From Spirochaetes bacterium ADurb.BinA120 (GTDB taxonomy: Bacteria > Spirochaetota > UBA4802 > UBA5368): DNA of 64,000 nucleotides. The stretch spans positions 23,450 to 87,449 of the forward strand of contig MVZN01000007.1 of the NCBI GenBank assembly GCA_002069125.1. Reading direction: 5' to 3'. The notes beneath the pieces are model-generated. The model saw nothing but the letters and a program-made list of their open reading frames with translations. It did not search any database and was not told the origin of the DNA. Of the stretch, positions 16,177-25,390 are shown piece after piece. Position numbers and translations under genes: made by a program. The first letter of the stretch is position 1; each line of letters begins with the position of its first letter.

Positions 16177-18090
16177 ATGAACAAGACAGGAAAACAGATC
16201 GCGCTTTTATTGCTGATAGTTGTCCTGGCGATCGCAATCTTTAAAATGAACGACACAACAAAACCCCGGGTGGAAGCCCTTCAATACAGCGACTTCCTGC
16301 GCAAGGTTTCCGAGCAGAAGGTAAAGGCGGTTTCCATTGTAAATGGGAAAAAGATATCCGGAGTATACACGAAGGGCGACAAGTCCTTTCATTTCGAAAC
16401 GATCATTCCTTATGACGACCCCGAGTTGATGAAAAACCTTCTCGCCTCGAAGGTCGAGGTAAAGGGGGAGGAGGCCGATGACAACCTTTTTCTCAAGGGG
16501 TTGTTGAATTTCCTCCCGTGGCTGTTCTTCTTCGGGCTTATTTGGTTTTTCATGATACGACAGATTCAGTCGACCGGCAACAAGGCCATGTCCTTCGGCA
16601 AGAGCCGGGCGCGTCTAAACCCCGAAACGCGCAACAAGGTCACCTTCGCCGATGTAGCCGGGGTCGACGAGGCCCAAGAGGAGTTGGGGGAGGTCATTGA
16701 TTTTCTTAAAGATCCCAAGAAATTCGCGAACATCGGCGCGAAAATACCCAAAGGCGTCCTGCTGATGGGGCCTCCCGGGACGGGTAAGACCCTTCTCGCA
16801 AGAGCGATCGCCGGAGAAGCGGGTGTCCCGTTCTTTTCTATAAGCGGCTCCGATTTTGTTGAGATGTTCGTGGGGGTGGGGGCCTCGAGGGTGCGCGACC
16901 TTTTCGAACAGGGCAAAAAGAACGCTCCCTGCATCATTTTTATCGATGAAATCGACGCGGTCGGAAGGCTGAGAGGCGCGGGGCTCGGAGGGGGACACGA
17001 CGAGCGCGAACAGACCCTCAATCAGCTATTGGTCGAAATGGACGGATTCGAAACAAACGAAGGGGTCATTATAGTCGCGGCGACGAACAGGCCCGACGTG
17101 CTCGATCCCGCGCTGCTCCGTCCCGGTCGTTTCGACCGGCAGGTCGTGGTCGATACGCCGGATATCAAAGGACGCGAGAAGATACTTGCGGTCCATTCCA
17201 GAAAGATTCCGCTTTCGCGGGAAGTGGACCTAAAGGTGATCGCCAGGGGAACACCGGGTTTCACCGGGGCGGATCTTGCAAACCTGGTCAACGAGGGCGC
17301 CCTTCTTGCCGCGCGACGAGGCAAAAAGCGCGTTTCGATGATCGATCTCGAGGACGCAAAGGACAAGGTGCTCATGGGGCCCGAACGCCGCTCCATGCTC
17401 ATCTCCAACGAGGAAAAGGAAATTATCGCCTATCACGAGTCGGGCCATGCGCTTTTGGGTCTTCTTACTGGTTCGGACCCCATACATAAGGTGACGGTTA
17501 TTCCGCGCGGCAGGGCCCTCGGCCTCACGATGCAGCTTCCAAAGGAGGAGAAACACCTTCATTCCAGAAATTATTGGCTGAACCAGATCACCGTGCTTTT
17601 TGGCGGGCATGTGGCGGAATCGCTTAAGTTCAAGGATGTGACCACAGGGTCCAGTAACGATCTCGAGCGCGCCACGGACATAGCCAGAAGGATGGTATGC
17701 GAATGGGGGATGAGTAAAAAGATTGGCATGGTAACGTTCGGCAAAAAGAACGAACAGATATTCCTGGGCAGGGAGATAGCCCAGCACCGCGACTACAGCG
17801 AAACGACCGCCGAGATGATAGATGACGAGGTAAAGGCGATACTGGCGGAATGCGAGAAGAGGGCGCGCAAACTTATAACGCAAAACAAGTCCAGGTTCGA
17901 AAAAATCGCCCAGTATCTTGTGGAACGCGAAACCCTCAACGCCGAGGAGATACAGTTGATCATGCGGGGCGAGGAGCTTCCGCCGATGGTGAACACAGCG
18001 TCGCAAAAAAACGGCGATCACCCGGAAAGAGAAAAAGTGGCTGGAGTAGTAAAGACTGACAGCGGAATACTGGAACCGGTAAAACCATAG
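16177..18090 (+). CDS. ftsH: ATP-dependent zinc metalloprotease FtsH
   Basis: Membrane-anchored AAA+ protease for quality control and regulated proteolysis. It has two transmembrane helices (about 5-25 and 106-125) flanking a periplasmic domain of about 80 residues. The AAA domain has Walker A GPPGTGKT (about 198-205), the [13 protein letters not shown] pore region, Walker B IIFIDEID and the second region of homology [18 protein letters not shown]. The protease site is HESGH (about 420-424) with the third zinc ligand in [12 protein letters not shown] (about 494). GAGGAG precedes the ATG. The 637 residues are normal length, and the C-terminal 40 residues are low-complexity, as usual. Confidence 0.97.
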   Translation: MNKTGKQIALLLLIVVLAIAIFKMNDTTKPRVEALQYSDFLRKVSEQKVKAVSIVNGKKISGVYTKGDKSFHFETIIPYDDPELMKNLLASKVEVKGEEADDNLFLKGLLNFLPWLFFFGLIWFFMIRQIQSTGNKAMSFGKSRARLNPETRNKVTFADVAGVDEAQEELGEVIDFLKDPKKFANIGAKIPKGVLLMGPPGTGKTLLARAIAGEAGVPFFSISGSDFVEMFVGVGASRVRDLFEQGKKNAPCIIFIDEIDAVGRLRGAGLGGGHDEREQTLNQLLVEMDGFETNEGVIIVAATNRPDVLDPALLRPGRFDRQVVVDTPDIKGREKILAVHSRKIPLSREVDLKVIARGTPGFTGADLANLVNEGALLAARRGKKRVSMIDLEDAKDKVLMGPERRSMLISNEEKEIIAYHESGHALLGLLTGSDPIHKVTVIPRGRALGLTMQLPKEEKHLHSRNYWLNQITVLFGGHVAESLKFKDVTTGSSNDLERATDIARRMVCEWGMSKKIGMVTFGKKNEQIFLGREIAQHRDYSETTAEMIDDEVKAILAECEKRARKLITQNKSRFEKIAQYLVERETLNAEEIQLIMRGEELPPMVNTASQKNGDHPEREKVAGVVKTDSGILEPVKP

Positions 18091-18109
18091 AAGTCAACGG
18101 GGACTTCCG

Positions 18110-19795
18110 ATGATCGATGACGATCTCGACAGACTGCTGTCCGATGTGGAAAGCGGCTCCGATTACGGCGGCGCGAAGGAAGACAGCCTTCGTTTTAAAC
18201 AAAGGATGGCGAGGAAGTCGGACATCAACATCGAGGCTTCTGGCAAGGACGAATATTCGGAAAAGGCGTTCGTCGACCGCATAAAAGGTCTCGAGGTCGA
18301 TAACGATATAATGGGCTTCTCCAGGGGGGCCCCCCATGCCGTAAGCTTCCATATCGAAAAGACGGCCCTCTTCCGCAGACTACTGTCGGAATACGGCGCG
18401 CCGGAAAACGTGCAATCGCTAATCAATAAATACAAGTACACGTTTATCCGGTTCATCGAGAACATCGAGAGGCTTAACGACGAATTTACCAACCCACTCT
18501 CACTCGATTCTCTTCTTAAAAACGCCCGAAAGGATTATCCACTCCATTTCGAAGGATTCGAGGAGGAAAACAAACTGAACTTTCTTATCCTCACCGGACT
18601 TTTTCTCAGGCTGAGGGAATTCAACAGCAGGGTGAGGAAGGAATGGAGCGATCTATCAAAAAGCATCGGGGTGATAAACCTGGCGGTCGAGGGTAAGGGC
18701 CTCTATTCCGAACTTAACGCGCATGTCGAGTCATCTCTGCGGTTTTGCGAGGGGACCGACCGCTTCTTATATCGAATAGCCGATTTTCTGGCCATCCCGC
18801 GCGAGGACTATGATGTCATCGAACGGGATATTTCAAATAAAACTATATACTACCCATCCATGCCCTATAAATATGAGGCGATATTCAATTTCAGCGCTTT
18901 TGTCGATGACGTCGGACCCGGACGTAAGGGGGCCGATGTACCGCTCGATCTTGAAACCGAAGTTGAAACCGGAGGACAACCACTGGGAAGCTCCGTTCGC
19001 CAGACTGAAGGCGAACCCCGCAGGAAGATCGAGGTACCGGTTAAATCCATTCAGGAGCCTGCGGAGATCGAGGTGGATACCGGTTTTAGGCTTAGGGGAA
19101 CAAGCTCGTGGAATACCAGGGAGCCGTATATCCTGAAGCTTTACCGGGAAAAACTGGACAAGGATTATGAGGATATTTCCAATTCCTTTTATTATACCAC
19201 AGAGCCTGAAACCGCTGCGACACAGGAGGGCGCCGTCAAACGGGCCATGATTCGCTTTTTAAGCGATACATCCAGGAACATAGGGGCCGAGTACGAGGAA
19301 TATATCATCAAGACCATTATCACCCAGACGCAGGAGTTATGCGACTTTTTCAAATTCCAGGACGAAATGCGGAACCTGTTTATTTACCATATCGGCCCCG
19401 CGGCGATTCACAGGATCATCATATCGCTTTTCCAGATAGAACGCATCGGGCTGTGTTTCAAATATCTGCCCGGGAACAGGGTGGTGCGTTACATACCGTC
19501 GGAATTTATAAAAGAGAAGGTGCTTAAATGGTACGAAGTAAACATCAATACTTCGAATATGGAGTTCGACAAGATCCAGCATTTCGAGGAGGTTCGCCGC
19601 ACGGTATTGATGAAATACAACTCCGAGCTTGCCGCCAATGGCCGGCAACTGGAGGAAATGATAGCGAAACTCAAGCTTGACGAAAACCCGCAATTCAACA
19701 GGCAGGAATTCTTTAAAAGCAAATGGAACCAGTGGTTCGGTACGGCGCGTATACCGGTATACAACCGTTTTATCGAAAAGAGCATATTCAGATAA
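18110..19795 (+). CDS. Unrecognised 561-residue cytoplasmic protein
   Basis: I do not recognise a family. The gene starts 19 bases after ftsH with GGGGAC upstream, so it is probably in the same transcript. The sequence is hydrophilic, with no signal peptide and no transmembrane helix. Residues 1-95 are acidic and likely flexible. Residues 100-270 and 340-561 look mostly helical with many aromatics. Between them (about 275-335) is a low-complexity linker rich in Glu, Gly and Val. The start MIDDDLDRLLSDVESGS is a short amphipathic acidic motif of the kind used to dock on a partner. No catalytic signature is visible. Confidence 0.6.
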   Translation: MIDDDLDRLLSDVESGSDYGGAKEDSLRFKQRMARKSDINIEASGKDEYSEKAFVDRIKGLEVDNDIMGFSRGAPHAVSFHIEKTALFRRLLSEYGAPENVQSLINKYKYTFIRFIENIERLNDEFTNPLSLDSLLKNARKDYPLHFEGFEEENKLNFLILTGLFLRLREFNSRVRKEWSDLSKSIGVINLAVEGKGLYSELNAHVESSLRFCEGTDRFLYRIADFLAIPREDYDVIERDISNKTIYYPSMPYKYEAIFNFSAFVDDVGPGRKGADVPLDLETEVETGGQPLGSSVRQTEGEPRRKIEVPVKSIQEPAEIEVDTGFRLRGTSSWNTREPYILKLYREKLDKDYEDISNSFYYTTEPETAATQEGAVKRAMIRFLSDTSRNIGAEYEEYIIKTIITQTQELCDFFKFQDEMRNLFIYHIGPAAIHRIIISLFQIERIGLCFKYLPGNRVVRYIPSEFIKEKVLKWYEVNINTSNMEFDKIQHFEEVRRTVLMKYNSELAANGRQLEEMIAKLKLDENPQFNRQEFFKSKWNQWFGTARIPVYNRFIEKSIFR

Positions 19796-19840
19796 ATTCA
19801 ATCGAACCCCGTAAACATATTGATACCGAAGTCATCTCGA

Positions 19841-20554
19841 ATGAAAAACCTCAGAGTGAAAAAATACATCGGTGATAAAGAGCTCGCGTTTCTTCTCGAT
19901 GGAGTGTCGTACGAGGTTTCGGTCGAGCTGATCAAGGCTTGTATCCTCGGAATTCAGAGCTCATTGAGTAAATCCGGCCTGTCCTCCGTACTGGACCTGA
20001 TTTCTGGAGGGAATAAACGGGCCCTGAGTCCCGAAATAGTAATGGCCGTGGAAGGCCTGTGGTACCATCTCCATGCAGCGTCCGATTTTAATGAATCGGA
20101 ACACGCCGGCTTCGATGGGAACCGTGGAGAGAGGGGGGCCTATGTCGCTTACATCGGAAGGCAGATACAGGCGGGTGAGGAATTCCTGAAAAGGCTGCAT
20201 CTGGGAGGATATGGCCGGGAGGGGGCAAGGAACGAGGCCGCGCAAAGACTCTATGGGGTTTTTAAAAATAATATGGAGTTGTTAAGGGCCCTTGAAACAA
20301 GCATGAAGGAGAAATGGTCCGACGAGGATTTTGCCGATATGGATGGTTTTACGCAAAAGCTCGAAAGGTTCACTCTCGTCATGTGGAGAACGATGGTGTC
20401 CATTAAGAACGCCTCGAAGCGGGAGATGCTCGAGCGCCTTAAGAACAAGGCGATCATTGAAAAAATCGAGGAACAGCTTGGCGCGCCCATACGCCGTAAC
20501 GACTCATGTCCGTGCGGAAGCGGCAAAAAATACAAATACTGCTGCGGTTCATGA
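19841..20554 (+). CDS. SEC-C motif protein
   Basis: The C-terminus ends RRNDSCPCGSGKKYKYCCGS, a canonical SEC-C zinc motif (C-x-C-x8-C-C) as found at the end of SecA and in many small proteins of unknown job. The remaining 215 residues are helical and charged with no other motif. No good ribosome site is visible. ATG 19841 is preferred over TTG 19820 because the family-like charged N-terminus MKNLRVKKYIGDKELAFL begins there. The gene follows the 561-residue unknown by 45 bases and overlaps the end of recG by 6 bases, sharing a TCATGA palindrome that carries both stop codons. Confidence 0.65.
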   Translation: MKNLRVKKYIGDKELAFLLDGVSYEVSVELIKACILGIQSSLSKSGLSSVLDLISGGNKRALSPEIVMAVEGLWYHLHAASDFNESEHAGFDGNRGERGAYVAYIGRQIQAGEEFLKRLHLGGYGREGARNEAAQRLYGVFKNNMELLRALETSMKEKWSDEDFADMDGFTQKLERFTLVMWRTMVSIKNASKREMLERLKNKAIIEKIEEQLGAPIRRNDSCPCGSGKKYKYCCGS

Positions 20555-22651
20555 AAGAAGCGAAAGTATTTTTCTTTTACGAAGGCTGTTGAGAAGCCCG
20601 GGCATCCCGGCGGGGACGGCTCCCTCGATAAGTGATTTCAGTACTTTCCCGGCGTCGGGGATGTGCTGGGCGATTGAGGCGGCCTCCTCTCTGGCCAGCC
20701 CGATGATGTCGATATCGGAGGCGAGGTCTGCAAACTCGAAACCGGCGCCGTGGCCGTGCTGCTGAAAACCGACAAATTCCCCGGAACCGCGCATTCGTAA
20801 ATCCTCCTCGGCAATCCTGAAACCGTCATCTGACTCCACAAGCACGTCTATTCGCCTTTTGGCTTCGGCGCTGATCTCATCCGGATAAACAAGGACGCAG
20901 AAAGATTGCTTTTCACCCCTCCCGACCCTGCCGCGAAGCTGGTGAAGCTGTGAGAGGCCAAAACGCTCCGGGTGCTGGATGACGATAATCGTTGCGTTTG
21001 GAACATCGATTCCGACCTCTATAACGGTGGTGGATACGAGTATATCTATCTCTCCGGCTATGAAGCGGCGCATGATGTCATCCTTGTCCTTCGAAGGGAG
21101 CCTCCCGTGGAGAAGATCGATTCTTCGGTCCGGGAAAACGTCGTTTTTAAGGATTTCAAAGGCATTTATAGCGGATTTAAGTTCTATACTGCTTGATTCC
21201 TCGATAATAGGGTATACGAAATAGGCCTGCCTCCCTTCGGAAATGTATTTCTCGACGGATCTGTAGACACCGGAAAGGCGGGATTCCGGCAGGGCGAGCG
21301 TCCTTACCGGCAAACGGTTTCGCGGCTTTGCGCGAATGGAGGTGATGTCAAGGTCGCCATAGAGGGTCAGGGCGAGGGAACGGGGTATGGGCGTAGCGGT
21401 CATGACAAGAAGGTCGGGATGTTCCCCCTTCTCATGGAGCAGCGCCCTCTGCCTGACGCCGAACCTGTGTTGTTCGTCTATTATGATAAAACCAAGCCTG
21501 TCGAAAACGACATCGCTTTCCAGAAGTGCGTGGGTTCCTATGAGTATTGAACATTCCCCGGTCTTTACCCTTTCGAGGACCTCGGCCTTTCTATTTTTCT
21601 GCATGTTGCCGGTTAAAAGCTCGATAACGCGTGCTCCGGGTATGAGGGCCTGGAAATTACGGTAATGCTGGGCCGCGAGGATCTCGGTGGGGGCCATTAC
21701 GGCCGTCTGCTCGCCTCTACCGGCGGCCACGAGCGCGGCCGCCATTGAGACAACCGTCTTGCCGGAGCCCACGTCCCCCTGAAGCAGTCTGTTCATGGGG
21801 AATGGCCGTTCCATATCGCCGACAATCTGGGCGATCGCGCCGAGCTGATCTTCTGTAAGTTCGAAGGGAAGCGAGCCACTGAAGGAATCGAGAATTCCCG
21901 GGTCGATTGCGGGTTTTTTCTTCGATAGCTCCTGTTGAAGACGCATGCGGGAGATTCGCAGGTAAACCTGTAAAAACAAAAGCTCGTTGAACGCGAGTCT
22001 TTGGCGGGCCTTTCCGACGTCTTCAATGCTGTCGGGGAAATGAATGGCCATAAGCGCATCGCGTAATGGGAGAAGCCCGAGCCTTCCAAGCATGTCGGAA
22101 TCGAATGGCTCGGGAATTTCGTCAAGATATTCGTCGATTGCGGACCGTATCGCCCTGCGGAAACCACGGGAATCGAAGCCGAGAGTTTTAAGCTTTTCGG
22201 TTGAGCGATAAAGGGGGATTAGCCTGCCGGCATGAATGGATTTGACCCTTGAATCCTCATCGATAAAATCGTACTCCGGGTGGACAATCCGCTTGCCCCT
22301 GTAAACATCGATCTTGCCGGAAAAGATTACGGTGGAGCCCTCAAGAAATATCTTCTGAAAATACTGTATCCCGGCGAAAAAGATCCCGGAGAGCCTGTCC
22401 GTGCCGTCGTCTATGACAACCTCCAGAAATCGTCCGCGTTTGCCCGCAACAGAAAGACCTCGGATTGTCCCTGTCACAGTCACCGTTTCACCCGCGAAAC
22501 AGTCGACAATGGACTTGAAGGATGAGCGGTCGAGATAGCGCCGTGGGGCATAGTACAGCAGGTCCTCCACCGTCTCGATGCCTGCCTCGGATTTAAGCGC
22601 GTCGGCCTTTCTGGGGCCTATCCCCTTGATATACTGTATATCAGTCCGCAA
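20549..22651 (-). CDS. recG: ATP-dependent DNA helicase RecG
   Basis: Branch-migration helicase that remodels stalled replication forks and Holliday junctions. The 700-residue protein starts with the helix-hairpin YIKGIGPRKADAL and a wedge OB-fold (about 60-150). The helicase core has motif I GDVGSGKTVVSMA (about 290), motif II IIIDEQHRFGVRQR (about 385), motif III MTATPIPRSLALTL and motif VI QLRGRVGRGE. It ends with the RecG-specific TRG-type region (RIAEEDLRMRGSGEF). The start is TTG 22651, with GAGGAA about 9 bases upstream. It is 4 bases behind the small upstream gene, so the two are co-transcribed. Confidence 0.95.
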   Translation of the reverse strand: MRTDIQYIKGIGPRKADALKSEAGIETVEDLLYYAPRRYLDRSSFKSIVDCFAGETVTVTGTIRGLSVAGKRGRFLEVVIDDGTDRLSGIFFAGIQYFQKIFLEGSTVIFSGKIDVYRGKRIVHPEYDFIDEDSRVKSIHAGRLIPLYRSTEKLKTLGFDSRGFRRAIRSAIDEYLDEIPEPFDSDMLGRLGLLPLRDALMAIHFPDSIEDVGKARQRLAFNELLFLQVYLRISRMRLQQELSKKKPAIDPGILDSFSGSLPFELTEDQLGAIAQIVGDMERPFPMNRLLQGDVGSGKTVVSMAAALVAAGRGEQTAVMAPTEILAAQHYRNFQALIPGARVIELLTGNMQKNRKAEVLERVKTGECSILIGTHALLESDVVFDRLGFIIIDEQHRFGVRQRALLHEKGEHPDLLVMTATPIPRSLALTLYGDLDITSIRAKPRNRLPVRTLALPESRLSGVYRSVEKYISEGRQAYFVYPIIEESSSIELKSAINAFEILKNDVFPDRRIDLLHGRLPSKDKDDIMRRFIAGEIDILVSTTVIEVGIDVPNATIIVIQHPERFGLSQLHQLRGRVGRGEKQSFCVLVYPDEISAEAKRRIDVLVESDDGFRIAEEDLRMRGSGEFVGFQQHGHGAGFEFADLASDIDIIGLAREEAASIAQHIPDAGKVLKSLIEGAVPAGMPGLLNSLRKRKILSLLS

Positions 22652-22655
22652 AGAC

Positions 22656-22976
22656 CTATTCCTCTTCGGCTATGTACCACACCGAATTTGGCAATTGCAC
22701 GTATCGATCATCCGAGGTATAAAAATAGATATAGGTAAGGTTCCTTTGGCCGCTGCCCGATGTGATCTTTTTGACGCCGGTCCAGCGTTTGATTATGCGG
22801 CCGTCATACCCGAATACCGTAACGGTAAGGTTCTGGCCGGTAATCGTTTCCAGCTTCCTCTGAACGATGTTCTTCTGGGTGTATGTAAAATAGTAGCGGA
22901 AATAAAAATATCCCCCCAAAGCCGCAAGGAGAACGAGAATAACCCCGCCGAGTTTTAGTTTGGTCATTAGCTTCAT
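22656..22976 (-). CDS. Small membrane-anchored protein, unknown
   Basis: The ATG at 22976 has AGGGGG 8 bases upstream; the longer open frame to 23066 lacks a ribosome site and has an unlikely Pro/Arg/Cys-rich composition. The product (106 residues) has one N-terminal transmembrane helix (about 8-30, GGVILVLLAALGGYFYF). A small beta-rich outer domain follows, with a basic stretch RRKLETITGQNLTVTVFGYD-like and an acidic C-terminus ending AEEE. I recognise no family. It is immediately upstream of recG, but function need not be shared. Confidence 0.55.
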   Translation of the reverse strand: MKLMTKLKLGGVILVLLAALGGYFYFRYYFTYTQKNIVQRKLETITGQNLTVTVFGYDGRIIKRWTGVKKITSGSGQRNLTYIYFYTSDDRYVQLPNSVWYIAEEE

Positions 22977-23315
22977 CGAAGGCCCCCTTCTGCAATTGTG
23001 TATTGAAAGACACCGGCCGCCCCGTCCGCAAGGGGAAGGCTTCGGTTGGACCGGTTCCGGCCGCATTCATATTCTATTCGAATGGATGTGATCCGGCGCG
23101 GAACGGACGATCATGTTATGCATGGCGTACGGTTAAATTTTCAATCAGATTTTTGCTAATAACTTGACTGACAATAATGGACCGGATATAGAATACAGGG
23201 CCGAGCTCGGGGCGCCAATCCGACGGAATCGCTTTTAACGGCGGCCCCGACGGTTTAGAGGTAAATCTCGTATATCATTTCAGATATCACAGGGCTTACA
23301 AGGGTGGTCCAACGC
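22977..23315. other. Divergent intergenic region between recG unit and PPC lipoprotein unit
   Basis: This 339-bp gap holds a plus-strand promoter at 23164-23192 and a long predicted leader for the lipoprotein gene. A stem can form in the leader between GGGGC-GCC (about 23215-23222) and GGC-GCCCC (about 23240-23249). On the minus strand no clear promoter was seen. No coding frame is supported. Confidence 0.4.
23164..23192 (+). promoter_or_regulatory. Predicted sigma-70 promoter of PPC lipoprotein operon
   Basis: TTGACT (23164-23169), a 17-base spacer and TATAGA (23187-23192) give a good promoter match. The predicted leader to the first gene is about 115 bases. Confidence 0.6.
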
Positions 23316-24908
23316 ATGGGCATGCACGATAAATATCGAATGATCCGGATGATGCCGCGGGCGGTATTCGTCGTGTCGATGTCATTCGCTATGGCGGCAT
23401 GGCTCGCGTGTAAAAAGGACCTCCCCTTCGAGCGGGAGCCGAACGATTCCTTCGCAAACGCCAATCCCATTATGGTAGATTCGATTATGCGTGGCGTTCT
23501 TTCCACGCGTGATGATGTCGATGTATACCGCATAGAGATAAGCTCCCCCATGGTGTTAAATATAACGCTTGGCCCGGTCAGGGGTGTAAATCACTCATTC
23601 AAGATCTGGAGGGGGATCGAGACGCCGGTTCTCATAAAACATGTGGACGACATGAGGAAATCCTCTCCTGAAAGCTTGAGCAATCTCTTCGTCGAGGCCG
23701 GCGTATATTTTATTTCAGTCGGTTTCGGTGAAAGAGATATTCCGGTGGCCGTTTCGGAGGGCGTATACGAACTGGAAATAAGAGGCCGCCCATACTCCAA
23801 TGAGGAAAGGGAGCCTAATGACAGTCCCGCCAACGCTACAGAAGTATTTCCGGACAGTGAGTTGCGGGGATTTTTCAGCCCTGCATATAACAGGCTGAAC
23901 CAGCAGGGCGAAAGCCCGCTCCGTGAGGAGGACTGGTACCGTATCGACATCGATCTTCCTATGAAAAAACCCGTCCTGCTCGATATCGAGCTGACCGGAG
24001 TGGAGCGCGTTAACTCCATCATTGAATTATACAACCCGGCTCTTGAAAAAATGGAATTTTCGGATGCCGGCGGGACCCACGAAGGTGAGTCCATGCGCGA
24101 GATTGGCATAACCACACCTGGCACATACTATATCATGGTGGCCTCAAAAAACTACGAGTCCAACCACGAACGGGAATACCGCCTGAAGATAAATTCGAGA
24201 AGTTTCGACGCCGGGATGGAGATGGAGCCGAACGACGACAACTCACGCGCAAACACAATCATCGGCGGAGAAATCTCCGGAAGAATATTCCCTCCTGGCG
24301 ATCGTGATGTTTTTATGCACCCAAACCGGGGCCTCGGACTGTACAGGATGGAGTTGACACCTCCGCAAACGCTCGATCTCATCATGGAAATTTTCAATTC
24401 AGACGGCATGAAGTTATTCGAAGCCGATAACGGTGGGCCCGGTTTTCGGGAGGTGCTTCCCGCGGTACAATTGAAAAACGACTTTTACATCACTGTTCGT
24501 TCGCGAAAAACATACTCCGACTCCGACAGGGCATATTCGCTCCAGGTCAGGCAACTGGCCGCACCGGAAGACTACGAGGTGGAGCCGAATGACGAGAAGG
24601 GGCTGGCTACACCCTTGAAACGGCAATCGATCAAGGGATTTACGTCAAAGCACAAGGACAGGGATTTCTACCTGCTCGATTACGGCAAAAGAGTAAAAAT
24701 ATTATTCACCCTGGCATGCCCACCGGAAGCCGAGCTCGGAATTTCCATAACGGACCCGCTCGGTTATATCATCAGGACCGGAGATCTTAAGGGCCCCGGG
24801 AGCGTTAAATTTACCGAGATGATAGACCAGAAAGGATTTGTCATAATTGACGCCTTGAAGGAAAACTATGACGAACCGTACATTCTTCATTTGACGGAGG
24901 CCAAATGA
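23316..24908 (+). CDS. Lipoprotein with repeated PPC-type domains
   Basis: The start ATG 23316 has AAGGGTGG about 10 bases upstream; GTG 23304 is the first possible codon. A basic, hydrophobic signal ends AAWLAC, a relaxed lipobox of the kind accepted in spirochaetes. The mature protein (about 500 residues) consists of four similar beta-rich units. Each opens with an E-P-N-D signature: EREPNDSFANA, EREPNDSPANA, MEPNDDNSRAN and VEPNDEKGLAT. The units continue with D-x-D-x-Y/F strands and a Y-x-I/L-x-V closing strand, which is the bacterial pre-peptidase C-terminal (PPC) fold. No protease domain is attached, so it probably binds proteins or sugars at the cell surface. Confidence 0.75.
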   Translation: MGMHDKYRMIRMMPRAVFVVSMSFAMAAWLACKKDLPFEREPNDSFANANPIMVDSIMRGVLSTRDDVDVYRIEISSPMVLNITLGPVRGVNHSFKIWRGIETPVLIKHVDDMRKSSPESLSNLFVEAGVYFISVGFGERDIPVAVSEGVYELEIRGRPYSNEEREPNDSPANATEVFPDSELRGFFSPAYNRLNQQGESPLREEDWYRIDIDLPMKKPVLLDIELTGVERVNSIIELYNPALEKMEFSDAGGTHEGESMREIGITTPGTYYIMVASKNYESNHEREYRLKINSRSFDAGMEMEPNDDNSRANTIIGGEISGRIFPPGDRDVFMHPNRGLGLYRMELTPPQTLDLIMEIFNSDGMKLFEADNGGPGFREVLPAVQLKNDFYITVRSRKTYSDSDRAYSLQVRQLAAPEDYEVEPNDEKGLATPLKRQSIKGFTSKHKDRDFYLLDYGKRVKILFTLACPPEAELGISITDPLGYIIRTGDLKGPGSVKFTEMIDQKGFVIIDALKENYDEPYILHLTEAK

Positions 24909-25378
24909 GCTATCGGATGATTATCGGCAAAGCCGTGCTGGCGGCGCTTTTGACAGGCGCGTTTGTATCGTGCGGTTCTAGGCCGCTTTTGCCGGAGGAG
25001 GGCCGCTACAGACAACCGGATGCCTATAATTTCAAGTTCGTCGGATACGATGCCGACATCACAAATCCGGAAAACGACCGGCGCTCGTATTACAGAATAT
25101 TCATCGACAAGATCGAGGTCGGCAGGACAACCATTGGCCTCGAGTCGCAGGACAAATATTTCGAGGCCAAGATACAACCGAACCGGCACCTACTGGTGGT
25201 CGAGAAATGGGTGCTCGACGAGAAAAGCGGAAAGTACCTAAAATTGAACAACATCCACCAGCCCAGGCCTAATTACGTTTATTTCGGGCTCCCGGAAAAA
25301 AGAATCGTCGTAGTTACATTAAAAAACGACGCCCCGCGTAACATGGCGTCGTTCGAGATCGATTACGAACACGAATGA
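24905..25378 (+). CDS. Small predicted lipoprotein, partner of PPC lipoprotein
   Basis: The gene overlaps the PPC gene by ATGA, so it is translationally coupled. The 157-residue product begins with a signal peptide ending AFVSC, another relaxed lipobox with Ser at -1, then a beta-rich domain of about 130 residues with no Cys. Segments such as YYRIFIDKIEVGRTTIGLES and YFEAKIQPNRHLLVVEKWVL resemble a single immunoglobulin-like or PEGA-like sandwich. No enzymatic motif is present. I infer a surface or periplasmic lipoprotein acting with its upstream partner. Confidence 0.6.
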   Translation: MSYRMIIGKAVLAALLTGAFVSCGSRPLLPEEGRYRQPDAYNFKFVGYDADITNPENDRRSYYRIFIDKIEVGRTTIGLESQDKYFEAKIQPNRHLLVVEKWVLDEKSGKYLKLNNIHQPRPNYVYFGLPEKRIVVVTLKNDAPRNMASFEIDYEHE

Positions 25379-25390
25379 TAATCGCCCGGG

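Noticed and set aside
17230..18021. A 263-codon minus-strand frame opposite ftsH
   Set aside because: Antisense to a highly conserved gene, with improbable composition.
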